The notes beneath the pieces were generated by a model. That model searched no databases. It was not told the origin of the DNA and saw only the letters and a program-made list of their open reading frames with translations. Positions 1 to 6,324 of a stretch of DNA of 9,435 nucleotides are shown piece after piece (position 1 is the first letter of the stretch; each line of letters opens with the position of its first letter). The position numbers and the translations under genes are program-made. Source of the DNA: Anaerolineae bacterium (GTDB lineage Bacteria > Chloroflexota > Anaerolineae > UBA1429); NCBI GenBank assembly GCA_016928125.1, contig JAFGLK010000043.1, positions 1-9,435 on the forward strand, given 5' to 3'.

Positions 1-407
1 AGGGCGGCGGCCTCGCTCGAAACCTCCAGATTCTCGGCGATCAGGAGGGTGCCCGCCTCAGAGAGCGCGAAGGTGCCATGCCACACGCCGGCCGCCACGC
101 ACACCGGACGATCGAGGAAGAACACCTCGACCGCCTCTTCCCTGAAAGGGCCGCGTGGCGCCACAACCAGCGCACAGCGACCTGCGATGGGCGCGAACAG
201 CTCGGCTGTATCCGGGTGGTGCGCTATGAGCTCGATCTGGCGCACCGTTACCCTACTCACGGCCAAACGCCAGCCTGTGGGTGCCTCTGAGCGCATCAGG
301 ATATGGAATGGGCGGCCCGTCTGCTCCAATTCCGTACCCCAATCCACCACGGTGCCAAAGGGCGCGAACCCCTCTGCGGTGATCACCTGAAGCCGATACT
401 GCGGCAT
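1..407 (-). CDS. Ureidoglycolate lyase (AllA)-like cupin protein, 3' end outside window
   Basis: The reading frame is open on the minus strand from ATG at 407-405 to the window edge, giving 135 residues. Family AllA (ureidoglycolate lyase, cupin fold) cleaves ureidoglycolate to glyoxylate and urea in purine/allantoin breakdown and is about 160-170 residues long, so only a short tail should be missing. Supporting signatures are an N-terminal GFAPFGTVVD segment (residues 13-22), a central HHPDTAELFAPI block resembling the family HP-x-x-x-Q-x-F-x-P core, then a CALVVAP strand, and a C-terminal GVWHG motif resembling the family VWHHPL. The family-typical Gln after HP-x-x-x is Glu or Leu here, so the exact substrate may differ. 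The start is set by a strong ribosome site (AAGGAGGAG, about 8 nt upstream). It is divergent from the URO-D-like gene. Family call fairly sure; reaction inferred only. Confidence 0.72.
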   Translation of the reverse strand, partial: MPQYRLQVITAEGFAPFGTVVDWGTELEQTGRPFHILMRSEAPTGWRLAVSRVTVRQIELIAHHPDTAELFAPIAGRCALVVAPRGPFREEAVEVFFLDRPVCVAAGVWHGTFALSEAGTLLIAENLEVSSEAAA

Positions 408-438
408 ATCTCTGCTCCTCCTTGATCAGGCCAGTCTG

Positions 439-457
439 CGCCCAGCAGCGCTGGGCG
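439..457. repeat. Perfect 8-bp inverted repeat at the AllA-like gene's predicted start site
   Basis: CGCCCAGC and GCTGGGCG flank a 3-nt centre (AGC). The dyad begins at the predicted transcription start of the leftward promoter. It could be an operator for a dimeric regulator or a small hairpin at the 5' end of the mRNA. No T-tract follows on either strand, so it is not an intrinsic terminator. Confidence 0.5.
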
Positions 458-462
458 GCCCC

Positions 463-491
463 AGGATAGACCTGCGCCTCGCGCCTGTCAA
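463..491 (-). promoter_or_regulatory. Sigma-70-type promoter of the AllA-like gene
   Basis: On the minus strand a perfect -35 TTGACA (491-486) is followed by a 17-nt spacer and a -10 TATCCT (468-463, 4 of 6 consensus). The predicted start of transcription is near 456, leaving a leader of about 50 nt before the ATG at 407. Seen by eye; not experimentally supported. Confidence 0.6.
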
Positions 492-509
492 TCCCGATTC
501 GCCGCGTGG

Positions 510-538
510 TTGGACAGAACGGCGAAACCGAGTAGCAT
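510..538 (+). promoter_or_regulatory. Candidate promoter of the URO-D-like gene
   Basis: TTGGAC (510-515) and TAGCAT (533-538) are separated by 17 nt; matches to consensus are 3 of 6 and 4 of 6, so it is a weak candidate. Transcription would begin near 545, about 25 nt before the ATG at 570. It sits back to back with the leftward promoter, the two -35 boxes being 18 nt apart. Confidence 0.4.
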
Positions 539-559
539 AGCGCCCATCACAGCACGCCA

Positions 560-565
560 GGGAGG
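560..565 (+). promoter_or_regulatory. Ribosome binding site deciding the URO-D-like start
   Basis: GGGAGG sits 4 nt before the ATG at 570. The in-frame TTG at 510 has no comparable site and would lie upstream of the predicted mRNA start, so the shorter protein is preferred. Confidence 0.6.
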
Positions 566-569
566 CACG

Positions 570-1766
570 ATGGAGATTCGCAGAGGCCCGACGAGTTTCG
601 GCCAGCCGCTCACGCCCAGGGAGCGCTTTGTCCGGAGCATGCACTACCAGCATGTGGACTATGTCTCGCACCTCGAGTTTGGATATTGGGCCGAGCTGAA
701 AGAGGACTGGATGCAGGCCGGGCATCTGCCCTCTGATCTGCGCCAACCCGACGGCACCATCCCGGACCGACTGGTGGAGGAGTTCTTTGGCGTGGAGCAG
801 TTCGAGTCGCTGGATGCGCGCATCGGGGCGCTGCCACTGCGGGAGATCGAGATCGTGGAGCGCACCGATCGTACCTACACCTACCGCGACGGCTATGGCG
901 TGCTGCGCCAGGAGCAGACCGAGGGCACCCGCACGATCCCCCATTTCCTCGAGTTTCCCGTTCGCGATCGCCCCTCCTGGGAGGCGTTTCGCGACGAGTT
1001 CCTGGATGTGGATCACCCCTGTCGCCAGATTCCCGCCGTCGAGCTGCGCGAGGCCCAGGCGCTCAGCCGCTGTAGCACCAATCCGGTCGACATCTACTTT
1101 GGATCGTTCATCGGCTGGGTCCGCGATTGGATCGGCTTTGAGACGCTGGCCTATCTCTCGGTGGACGAGCCCGACCTGGTGGAGGAGATGGTGGCGCACC
1201 TCTCCGTGATGCTCTTGGCGCTTCTGCCGCGGCTGCTGGAGCGCTGCACGCTCGACGCGGCGGCCGGCTGGGAGGACATCTGCTTCAACAGCGGTCCGAT
1301 CCTCAATCCGCGCTTCTTCGCCGAGCGCATCATGCCGCATATGGCGCCCGTGATGCGCCTGTTGCGTCAGCACGGCATCGACGTGATCTGGACGGACTGC
1401 GACGGCAACATCTTGAAGCTCATCCCACTCTGGCTGGGGGTGGGGCTCAACTGCATGTTCCCGCTGGAGGTGCACCCGGGCAACGATCCGGTGGCCCTCA
1501 AACGCGAATATGGCCGTGATCTGCTCATTCGAGGCGGGTTCGACAAGTTCGCCCTGTGGCAGGGGCGCGAGGCGGTGCTCAAGGAGCTGCTGCGTCTGGA
1601 CCCGACCGTGGCCGAGGGCGGTTTCATTCCCCATGTGGACCATCGCTGCCCGGGCCAGGTCTCTTTCGACGCCTACTGCTATTACATCTGGGAAAAGTGC
1701 CACATGCTCGGCTGGCCCGAGGAGCGCATCAAGGCCTTTCCGGCCATGCAGGCCTGGTCGCCCTGA
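570..1766 (+). CDS. URO-D superfamily protein (HemE-unlike paralogue)
   Basis: This 398-residue protein resembles the uroporphyrinogen decarboxylase superfamily, which includes HemE and the corrinoid-linked methyltransferases MtaA/MtbA. The opening LTPRERFVRSMHYQHVD (residues 14-30) is the family start. A late core, WTDCDGN (274-280) followed by LIPLWLGVGLNCMFPLEVH and then a GGFDK turn, matches the substrate-barrel end of URO-D-like proteins. The invariant HemE RQAGR motif expected early is absent, so heme synthesis is unlikely. Cys277 and Cys360 (in DHRCPG) lie roughly where MtaA places its zinc cysteines, but the MtaA His-x-Cys arrangement is not reproduced exactly. The ATG at 570 is preferred over an upstream TTG at 510 because GGGAGG lies 4 nt before it and the TTG overlaps the promoter. 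No corrinoid protein is adjacent. Superfamily sure; reaction unknown. Confidence 0.82.
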   Translation: MEIRRGPTSFGQPLTPRERFVRSMHYQHVDYVSHLEFGYWAELKEDWMQAGHLPSDLRQPDGTIPDRLVEEFFGVEQFESLDARIGALPLREIEIVERTDRTYTYRDGYGVLRQEQTEGTRTIPHFLEFPVRDRPSWEAFRDEFLDVDHPCRQIPAVELREAQALSRCSTNPVDIYFGSFIGWVRDWIGFETLAYLSVDEPDLVEEMVAHLSVMLLALLPRLLERCTLDAAAGWEDICFNSGPILNPRFFAERIMPHMAPVMRLLRQHGIDVIWTDCDGNILKLIPLWLGVGLNCMFPLEVHPGNDPVALKREYGRDLLIRGGFDKFALWQGREAVLKELLRLDPTVAEGGFIPHVDHRCPGQVSFDAYCYYIWEKCHMLGWPEERIKAFPAMQAWSP

Positions 1767-1781
1767 GCGCGCAAACGACGG

Positions 1782-1819
1782 AAAAAACAGGAGGGGCGCC
1801 CCGCCATGAGGCGCCCCTC
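1782..1819 (-). terminator. Rho-independent terminator of the leftward AraD1-like/MFS pair
   Basis: GAGGGGCGCC (1791-1800) and GGCGCCCCTC (1810-1819) form a perfect 10-bp GC-rich stem with a 9-nt loop. Read on the minus strand, the stem is followed by CTG and then six T (1787-1782), an intrinsic terminator for transcription coming from 1871. On the plus strand the following bases (TCTCTCGGTC) are only mildly T-rich, so ending of the URO-D-like transcript here is possible but weaker. Confidence 0.8.
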
Positions 1820-1870
1820 TCTCGGTCTATGGCAGGATCGCGGCACTGAGCCTGGCCAGACACAACCGCG

Positions 1871-2899
1871 CTAGCCTTTAAGCACCCTGACCGGTTTCCC
1901 CTCATCCTTCAGCACGCGCACCGGATTGATCAGCGGGGCGCCCATGCCCTCAAAGGCGATCTCGACCAAGTCGCCATCCTGCAGCCTGTCTCTGTGTCCG
2001 AACGACAGCTTCATCGTGCCGAAAAAGTAGAGCTGCACATTCCCCGGCACCCGGAACTGGGCGTTCTTGAAGTGGTGATCCTCCAGGTTAGCCAGCGAGT
2101 GGCTCATGTGCATTTCGCCCGTCAGCAGCTCGCCCGAATCATAGATGACCCGGCCGTTGCGATGAATGCGGCACACGCCTCGGATGTCCTGGAACGATTG
2201 ATCCGTGATCAGCTCGGGGCCAATCGCGCAATCCTGCATCTTGGAAGGCGCCAGCCAGAGGTAGTTCACCCGCTCCATCGCGTGATCGGCCCACTCGTTT
2301 CCAATGGCAAACCCGAGACGGTAGGGCTGGCCGTCTTCCCCGATGACGTAACAGCCCACGATCTCGGGCTCCTCGCCGCAGTCCATGGCGTAGGCCGGAA
2401 TATGGAGATGGTCGTGATGCCCGCGCAGGATCACGCCAGATCCCTTGTAGAAGCACTCGGGCAAGATGCCCCGCTCGCCTGAGGTCGGCTTTCCGCCCTC
2501 CAAGCCCATCTCAAACATCTTTTGCGAGTCAGTCTTGGGTCCCTCGCCACTTTTGTGCATCGCGTCGCGCTGGGCCGTGCTGCCCAGATGGGTCAGCCCC
2601 GTGCCGCCGATCAGGCAGTGGGCCGGGTCAGGATGATCGAGAGGCGGCAGCAACCAGCCTTTGGGATCGCCTGGCCTGCGCCCCCATAGCGCCGCATAGT
2701 TGAGCGCCGCCAGCGAGTCGGGCGGGCAGAGCGCCAGGATGTGCTCCTCGATGTTGTGACCCTGGGCTTGGGCCTCCTGGAACAGCTGATAGATCGAGAC
2801 CCAGGCCGGGCAGCGCGACGTGAGATCATAGGCGCGCTCTCCATCCACCCAGCCGACACGTCTTCCGAGCTCCGGGGTCTGAAACTGGATCAAGCGCAT
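1871..2899 (-). CDS. AraD1/GguC-family fumarylacetoacetate hydrolase-like enzyme
   Basis: This 342-residue cytosolic protein belongs to the fumarylacetoacetate hydrolase (FAH) superfamily, and its layout matches the AraD1/GguC branch, associated with sugar-acid catabolism. Visible signatures are LLPPLDHPDPAHCLIGGTGLT (split about 83-102, with a THLGS turn after it), GGKP near 135-138, PECFYKG (147-153), the metal-binding GEEPEI (175-180, Glu177-x-Glu179), a following NEWADHAMER with Asp205, and a C-terminal FFGT plus GDLVEI. The Glu-x-Glu and Asp correspond to divalent-metal ligands in FAH enzymes. Typical reactions are hydration, dehydration or C-C hydrolysis of 2-keto acids; the substrate here cannot be read. 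It starts 46 bp after the MFS gene on the same strand, with a GGGGG stretch 10 nt before the ATG, and is followed by a strong terminator, so the two probably share an mRNA. Confidence 0.87.
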   Translation of the reverse strand: MRLIQFQTPELGRRVGWVDGERAYDLTSRCPAWVSIYQLFQEAQAQGHNIEEHILALCPPDSLAALNYAALWGRRPGDPKGWLLPPLDHPDPAHCLIGGTGLTHLGSTAQRDAMHKSGEGPKTDSQKMFEMGLEGGKPTSGERGILPECFYKGSGVILRGHHDHLHIPAYAMDCGEEPEIVGCYVIGEDGQPYRLGFAIGNEWADHAMERVNYLWLAPSKMQDCAIGPELITDQSFQDIRGVCRIHRNGRVIYDSGELLTGEMHMSHSLANLEDHHFKNAQFRVPGNVQLYFFGTMKLSFGHRDRLQDGDLVEIAFEGMGAPLINPVRVLKDEGKPVRVLKG

Positions 2900-2945
2900 G
2901 GTCTGTATACCCCCAAAATCGGATCGGATAGCCCCTGTCCCTGTC

Positions 2946-4211
2946 TTAGGAGGACGAGGTCGTTGACGGTGCCTTTCCCAGGCCAGGACCGCCTGCCGGC
3001 AGTGTTACCGCCTCCGCCGTCGGTCTAGATCTGACCAAAATGGCTACCGCCAGCACGATCACCAGATAGGTGGCGGCGGTCACCAAAAAGACGCTGGGCA
3101 TGCCCCAGGCGCTGGCCACGGCGGCGCCCATGAGCGGGCCGATGGCGCGGCCGCCCGCACGGACGCTGTTCGAGATGCCAAAGATGACACCCCGCTTGGC
3201 CGACGGGGTGCTTTTGGCAAGCAAGGCAGTCGAGGTGGGCGACATGCCGCCCTCAAACATGCCTTGCACCGAGCGCAGGATGAGCAACTGTGCGGCCGAG
3301 GTCACAAAAGCCTGTGGCGCGTAGACCAAGGCCACCCCCAGGCCGCACACGATGAGCAGCAACTTGAGCCCCAACTTGTCGCCCAAACGCCCCACGACGA
3401 GGGTCGCCACCGACGAGGTCAGGGCGCCCGCCGACACCATGGCCCCTGCCAACGTCGAGATGCGGCTGGAGCCGGGACTCAGAGCCTGGACATACAGAGA
3501 CAGGATGGGGCTCAGAGTCGCCATGGCGAAGCCCATGGTGCCCAGTACCAACAACAAGGTGATGATATTACCGGTCAAGAGCGTCCTCAGCCCGCTATCG
3601 CGCAGCGATAGACGCGACTGTTGACTGCGTTGAGGCGCGCGCTGGAAATCCTCGGTGGCAAGCAGCACCACGATCAGGAAAGCGACGCCGATCATCGCTG
3701 CAGCCACCGGAAAGATGGCGCGATAGCCCCATTGGTCGGTGACCAGGCCGCCCACTAGCGGCCCAAAGGCATGGCCCGCGAATTGCACCGTCTGCATGGA
3801 GCCCAGGGCCAGCCCCAGATGCTCCTCAGGCGTCTGGGTGGCCACCAGGGTCATGGCCGCCGACACCGTACCGCAAAACGCACCTTGAATGATGCGCACG
3901 GCGATCAACTGCTCCGGCGAGACAACCAGGGACATCAGAAAAGCCAGGATAGAGCCAAAGAAGGTGGCGCGCACCAACATCAACTTGCGCCCGTATCGGT
4001 CCGCCATACCGCCCCAGATGGGCGAGGCGATCATCATGGCCAACGCCGATCCGCTGTGAAACACGGCCGTATACTGCGCGGCCTGCTCAGTGCTCAAGCC
4101 GCCCAGTTCCTGAATATAGTACGGAATGGACGGGAAATAACCCGAAAAGCCCATCATGGTGAGCAGTTGGGCAAATGAGAGGACAATAAGGTTGCGTTTC
4201 CATTGCGCCAT
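2946..4211 (-). CDS. MFS transporter, DHA1/MdtG-like
   Basis: This 421-residue integral membrane protein is of major facilitator superfamily length with about 12 hydrophobic segments. Motif A, GGMADRYGRK, is at 67-76 between helices 2 and 3 and is echoed in the second half by GRLGDKLGLK. A motif B-like RIIQG is at 106-110, repeated as RSVQG in the second half, and a motif C-like GHAFGPLVGG is at 146-155, a feature of proton-coupled antiporters. A hydrophilic loop rich in Gln/Arg/Ser (about 188-208) divides the halves. This points to a drug or metabolite exporter of the DHA1 type, although the neighbouring AraD1-like enzyme would equally suit a sugar-acid carrier. The ATG at 4211 is chosen because the upstream TTG at 4283 lies before the predicted mRNA start and has no ribosome site. 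The C-terminal tail is Gly/Pro/Ser-rich and cytoplasmic. Confidence 0.9.
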   Translation of the reverse strand: MAQWKRNLIVLSFAQLLTMMGFSGYFPSIPYYIQELGGLSTEQAAQYTAVFHSGSALAMMIASPIWGGMADRYGRKLMLVRATFFGSILAFLMSLVVSPEQLIAVRIIQGAFCGTVSAAMTLVATQTPEEHLGLALGSMQTVQFAGHAFGPLVGGLVTDQWGYRAIFPVAAAMIGVAFLIVVLLATEDFQRAPQRSQQSRLSLRDSGLRTLLTGNIITLLLVLGTMGFAMATLSPILSLYVQALSPGSSRISTLAGAMVSAGALTSSVATLVVGRLGDKLGLKLLLIVCGLGVALVYAPQAFVTSAAQLLILRSVQGMFEGGMSPTSTALLAKSTPSAKRGVIFGISNSVRAGGRAIGPLMGAAVASAWGMPSVFLVTAATYLVIVLAVAILVRSRPTAEAVTLPAGGPGLGKAPSTTSSS

Positions 4212-4285
4212 GATCGCGCCGATCTCCGCTGGCTGGATCCGCGGCACGATGTCTTGAGGCCATCGTGCGAATGCGCATGCCAAGA

Positions 4286-4314
4286 AGCATAGACCAGGGA
4301 GCCGAGTCTGTCAA
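4286..4314 (-). promoter_or_regulatory. Sigma-70-type promoter of the MFS/AraD1-like pair
   Basis: On the minus strand a perfect -35 TTGACA (4314-4309) is followed by 17 nt and then -10 TATGCT (4291-4286, 4 of 6). The start would be near 4279, about 68 nt before the chosen ATG at 4211. An 8-bp palindrome ATGCGCAT (4271-4278) begins right at this point and could be an operator half. Confidence 0.65.
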
Positions 4315-4367
4315 AGGCGACACAACCCACGCGTGCGCAGCCTGTGCATGCGCTCAAGAGCATTTCG

Positions 4368-4396
4368 TTGACAGGCCTCCGCACCCATACTATACT
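4368..4396 (+). promoter_or_regulatory. Near-consensus sigma-70 promoter of the foldase-to-folK run
   Basis: TTGACA (4368-4373, 6 of 6) and TATACT (4391-4396, 5 of 6) are separated by the optimal 17 nt. It is the strongest promoter match in the window and the only clear one ahead of five same-strand genes. Transcription would begin near 4403, giving an 84-nt leader. Confidence 0.75.
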
Positions 4397-4439
4397 CCCG
4401 GCACATCGTCAAGCCGCGCCTGCCAGGTGCTGTGCCGGG
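4397..4439 (+). repeat. Nested inverted repeat at the start of the foldase leader
   Basis: CCCGGCACA (4397-4405) and TGTGCCGGG (4431-4439) are a perfect 9-bp inverted repeat that begins directly after the -10 box. Inside it, GCGCCT (4416-4421) pairs with AGGTGC (4425-4430), one G-T pair, with a 3-nt loop. The inner stem abuts the outer right arm, leaving a 10-nt bulge on the left. It may be a regulator-binding dyad in DNA or, if transcription starts early, a 5' mRNA hairpin. Confidence 0.5.
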
Positions 4440-4486
4440 CGATCACGTGGATAGGGAGATTAGGACAAGACCCTCCTCGGTTCGGG

Positions 4487-5575
4487 ATGGAGCGATCCTC
4501 CTTGATGAGATCTCGTTTGGTGCTTTTTTGTCTCATCTTATATTTCGCCTTCTCCTCTGTGGCTTGCACCCAACCTGTGGGTAGCCCAACAATGGGTGAG
4601 TCGGCAGCCCTGCCGCACGCGACGGCGGTCTCGTCGGCAACTCAGCCTTCAGAGATGTCGGAGCAAGCCGATGTTGCTATGGGGTCGTCGCCAGGGCAGC
4701 CGGTGGCGACCGGACCTGTGTCCGGGGGCATGGCCACACCGGCCCCCGCTGTGGGCCAATCGTCCACTCAGCCCTCTCCGATGGCGCTGGATCCCTCGGT
4801 GGTGGCAGTCGTCAACGGTGTGGCCCTCAGTCGCGAGAGCTATGATCGGCAGTTGGCGCAAGCGCAGCGCTTTCTGCTGCAGCGCCCCGACCTGAGCCTC
4901 GATTCCGAGGAAGGCAAGCGCGCGCTTCAGGACCTCGAACAGCAGGTGTTGGCCTGGATGATCGACCAGATCCTTATCCAGCAGGCCGCGGCGGCAGAGG
5001 GCATCGCGATCGGGTCAGAGCGCGTCGATGAGGAGATCGCTCGTATGCGGGGCGGGGATGCAAGGCGGTATGAGGAATGGCTGGCCGCAAACGGGATGAC
5101 TGAGGAGATGTTGCGCGAGCAACTGCGTATGGATCTGCTTACCGCGGCCATGCGCGATCGCGTGACCTCGGCCCAGCCCAGAGCGCGACGCCACGTGCAT
5201 GTGCGCCACATCCTGGTCTCAGAGGCCTCCACGGCGGAGACGCTGCGCCTGCGCCTTTTGGCAGGCGAGAGCTTTTCTGCCCTGGCGCGTGAGTACTCTG
5301 AGGACGGGACGACGCGAGACGGCGGGGGCGATCTGGGCTTCCTGCCTGAGGGAATCATGGCGCCCGCGTTCGATGAGGTCGCTTTTGCCCTTGAGGCTGG
5401 CGAGATAGGTGAAATCGTGCAGACCGACGTCGGTTTTCAGATCATCCAGTTGGTCGAGATCGATCCTGAACGGACCGTATCGGAGGAGTACTGGCCGATG
5501 GTGCAGCACCGCATTTTCGAGGATTGGATGGCGCAGCAGAGGGCCACAAGCTCTATCCAAACGAACGCCCCCTGA
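4487..5575 (+). CDS. PrsA/SurA-like peptidyl-prolyl isomerase lipoprotein
   Basis: This protein of about 362 residues is probably an extracytoplasmic foldase that catalyses cis-trans isomerisation of prolyl bonds in secreted proteins. A hydrophobic signal (about 11-26) ends in the lipobox SSVAC, Cys27, so it should be lipid-anchored. A flexible Ser/Thr/Pro/Ala-rich linker (about 28-100) follows, then a SurA-N-like helical chaperone domain (about 103-230, opening VVAVVNGVALSRESYD). The parvulin rotamase domain (about 236-325) shows HVRHILV (237-243), GESFSALAREYSED (260-273), GGGDLGF (279-285) and VGFQII, all typical of PF00639/PF13616. Met7 (ATG 4505) is an equally plausible start: GGAG lies 12 nt before it and it gives a compact 21-residue signal. 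Longer in-frame starts back to 4265 lie before the promoter and are excluded. It is first in the five-gene run. Confidence 0.88.
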   Translation: MERSSLMRSRLVLFCLILYFAFSSVACTQPVGSPTMGESAALPHATAVSSATQPSEMSEQADVAMGSSPGQPVATGPVSGGMATPAPAVGQSSTQPSPMALDPSVVAVVNGVALSRESYDRQLAQAQRFLLQRPDLSLDSEEGKRALQDLEQQVLAWMIDQILIQQAAAAEGIAIGSERVDEEIARMRGGDARRYEEWLAANGMTEEMLREQLRMDLLTAAMRDRVTSAQPRARRHVHVRHILVSEASTAETLRLRLLAGESFSALAREYSEDGTTRDGGGDLGFLPEGIMAPAFDEVAFALEAGEIGEIVQTDVGFQIIQLVEIDPERTVSEEYWPMVQHRIFEDWMAQQRATSSIQTNAP

Positions 5576-5615
5576 GCTCGACCCTGCGTGAGTTCCTGGT
5601 GTGGAAAGCACCGTC

Positions 5616-5622
5616 GGAGGAG
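5616..5622 (+). promoter_or_regulatory. Strong ribosome binding site of the MBL-fold gene
   Basis: GGAGGAG with a 7-nt spacer to the ATG at 5630 lies in the 54-nt gap after the foldase stop. It confirms the chosen start and allows independent translation within the run. Confidence 0.6.
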
Positions 5623-5629
5623 ATGCTGA

Positions 5630-6268
5630 ATGGAGATCGCCTGGTACGGACATTCTTGCTTTCGGATTGGAGAGAGGGGCCGCTTTGCGGTCACCGATCC
5701 CTACCCTCCTGAGCTCGGGCTGGAGCTGCCTCGCTTGAGCACCAATCTGGTGACGGTGAGTCACGCTCATGATAACCACAGTTACGTGCGCGCCCTGAGA
5801 GGCTCCCCTTATGTGATCTCGGGCCCCGGGGAATATGAGGTAGGCGGGATCTTTGTGCTCGGGGTGGCCACCTACCACGATGCCAAGGAGGGCAAGGAGC
5901 TTGGCAAGAACACAGCCTACCTGATTGAGATCGACGATCTGACTGTGTGCCACCTGGGGGATCTCGGGCATCTGCCCTCGCAAGAGCAGTTGGAGCAACT
6001 CAATGACGTGGATGTGCTCCTGGTGCCTGTTGGGGGCCGTACGGCGTTGACCGGCGCCAAGGCGGCCGAGGTCGTGAATCTGATCGAGCCGCGCATCGTC
6101 ATACCGATGCATTACCGTATCCGAGGGTCGAATGCCAAGCTGGATGGTCCGCAGCGCTTCTTCAAGGAGCTGGCGGTAGATGCGCCCGAGCCCATGGACA
6201 TGCTCAAGTTTGACATGTCCGAATTGCCCGATACGACCCGTGTGGTTCTGCTGAGCCTCGCACAGTAG
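5630..6268 (+). CDS. Metallo-beta-lactamase-fold protein (UlaG-like, COG2220 type)
   Basis: This 212-residue protein has the layout of the UlaG/COG2220 group of Zn-dependent hydrolases: an opening strand with WYGHSCFRI (residues 5-13), the metal motif region SHAHDNH (44-50), GPGEYEVGG (65-73), HLGDLGH with Asp111 (108-114), LLVPVGG (130-136) and a C-terminal IPMHY with His161. The canonical motif HxHxDH reads H45-A-H47-D48-N49-H50, so the metal-binding Asp is Asn with an Asp one position earlier. This could weaken the second metal site or shift the ligand. No signal peptide is visible, so it is cytosolic. It lies 54 nt after the foldase and 56 nt before a TPR lipoprotein. Its substrate and its connection with either neighbour are unknown to me. 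Confidence 0.85.
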   Translation: MEIAWYGHSCFRIGERGRFAVTDPYPPELGLELPRLSTNLVTVSHAHDNHSYVRALRGSPYVISGPGEYEVGGIFVLGVATYHDAKEGKELGKNTAYLIEIDDLTVCHLGDLGHLPSQEQLEQLNDVDVLLVPVGGRTALTGAKAAEVVNLIEPRIVIPMHYRIRGSNAKLDGPQRFFKELAVDAPEPMDMLKFDMSELPDTTRVVLLSLAQ

Positions 6269-6324
6269 ACGGGGCCTGGTTCTATGGGCCTGCGACGCAA
6301 CGTCCGACTGACCGGAGGAATGAG

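Noticed and set aside
510..569. TTG start extending the URO-D-like protein by 20 residues
   Set aside because: The TTG is within the candidate -35 box, has no ribosome site, and the added residues show no family similarity; GGGAGG precedes the ATG at 570.
426..1703. Long minus-strand open frame (425 codons) opposite the URO-D-like gene
   Set aside because: It mirrors a recognisable conserved gene, its translation is rich in His/Arg/Gln/Glu with no family resemblance, and it would overlap the divergent promoters. Typical of antisense frames in GC-rich DNA.
570..1766. Assignment as heme-pathway HemE
   Set aside because: The early RQAGR-containing signature of HemE is absent and no other heme gene is adjacent.
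1994..2482. Plus-strand open frame opposite the AraD1-like gene
   Set aside because: Shadow of a well-recognised FAH-family gene with no domain signature of its own.
4212..4283. TTG start extending the MFS protein by 24 residues
   Set aside because: It lies upstream of the predicted transcription start, has no ribosome site, and the extra residues are not membrane-like; the ATG at 4211 opens the normal MFS first helix.
4265..4486. Upstream extension of the foldase frame
   Set aside because: It crosses the near-consensus promoter and would bury the lipoprotein signal peptide inside the protein.
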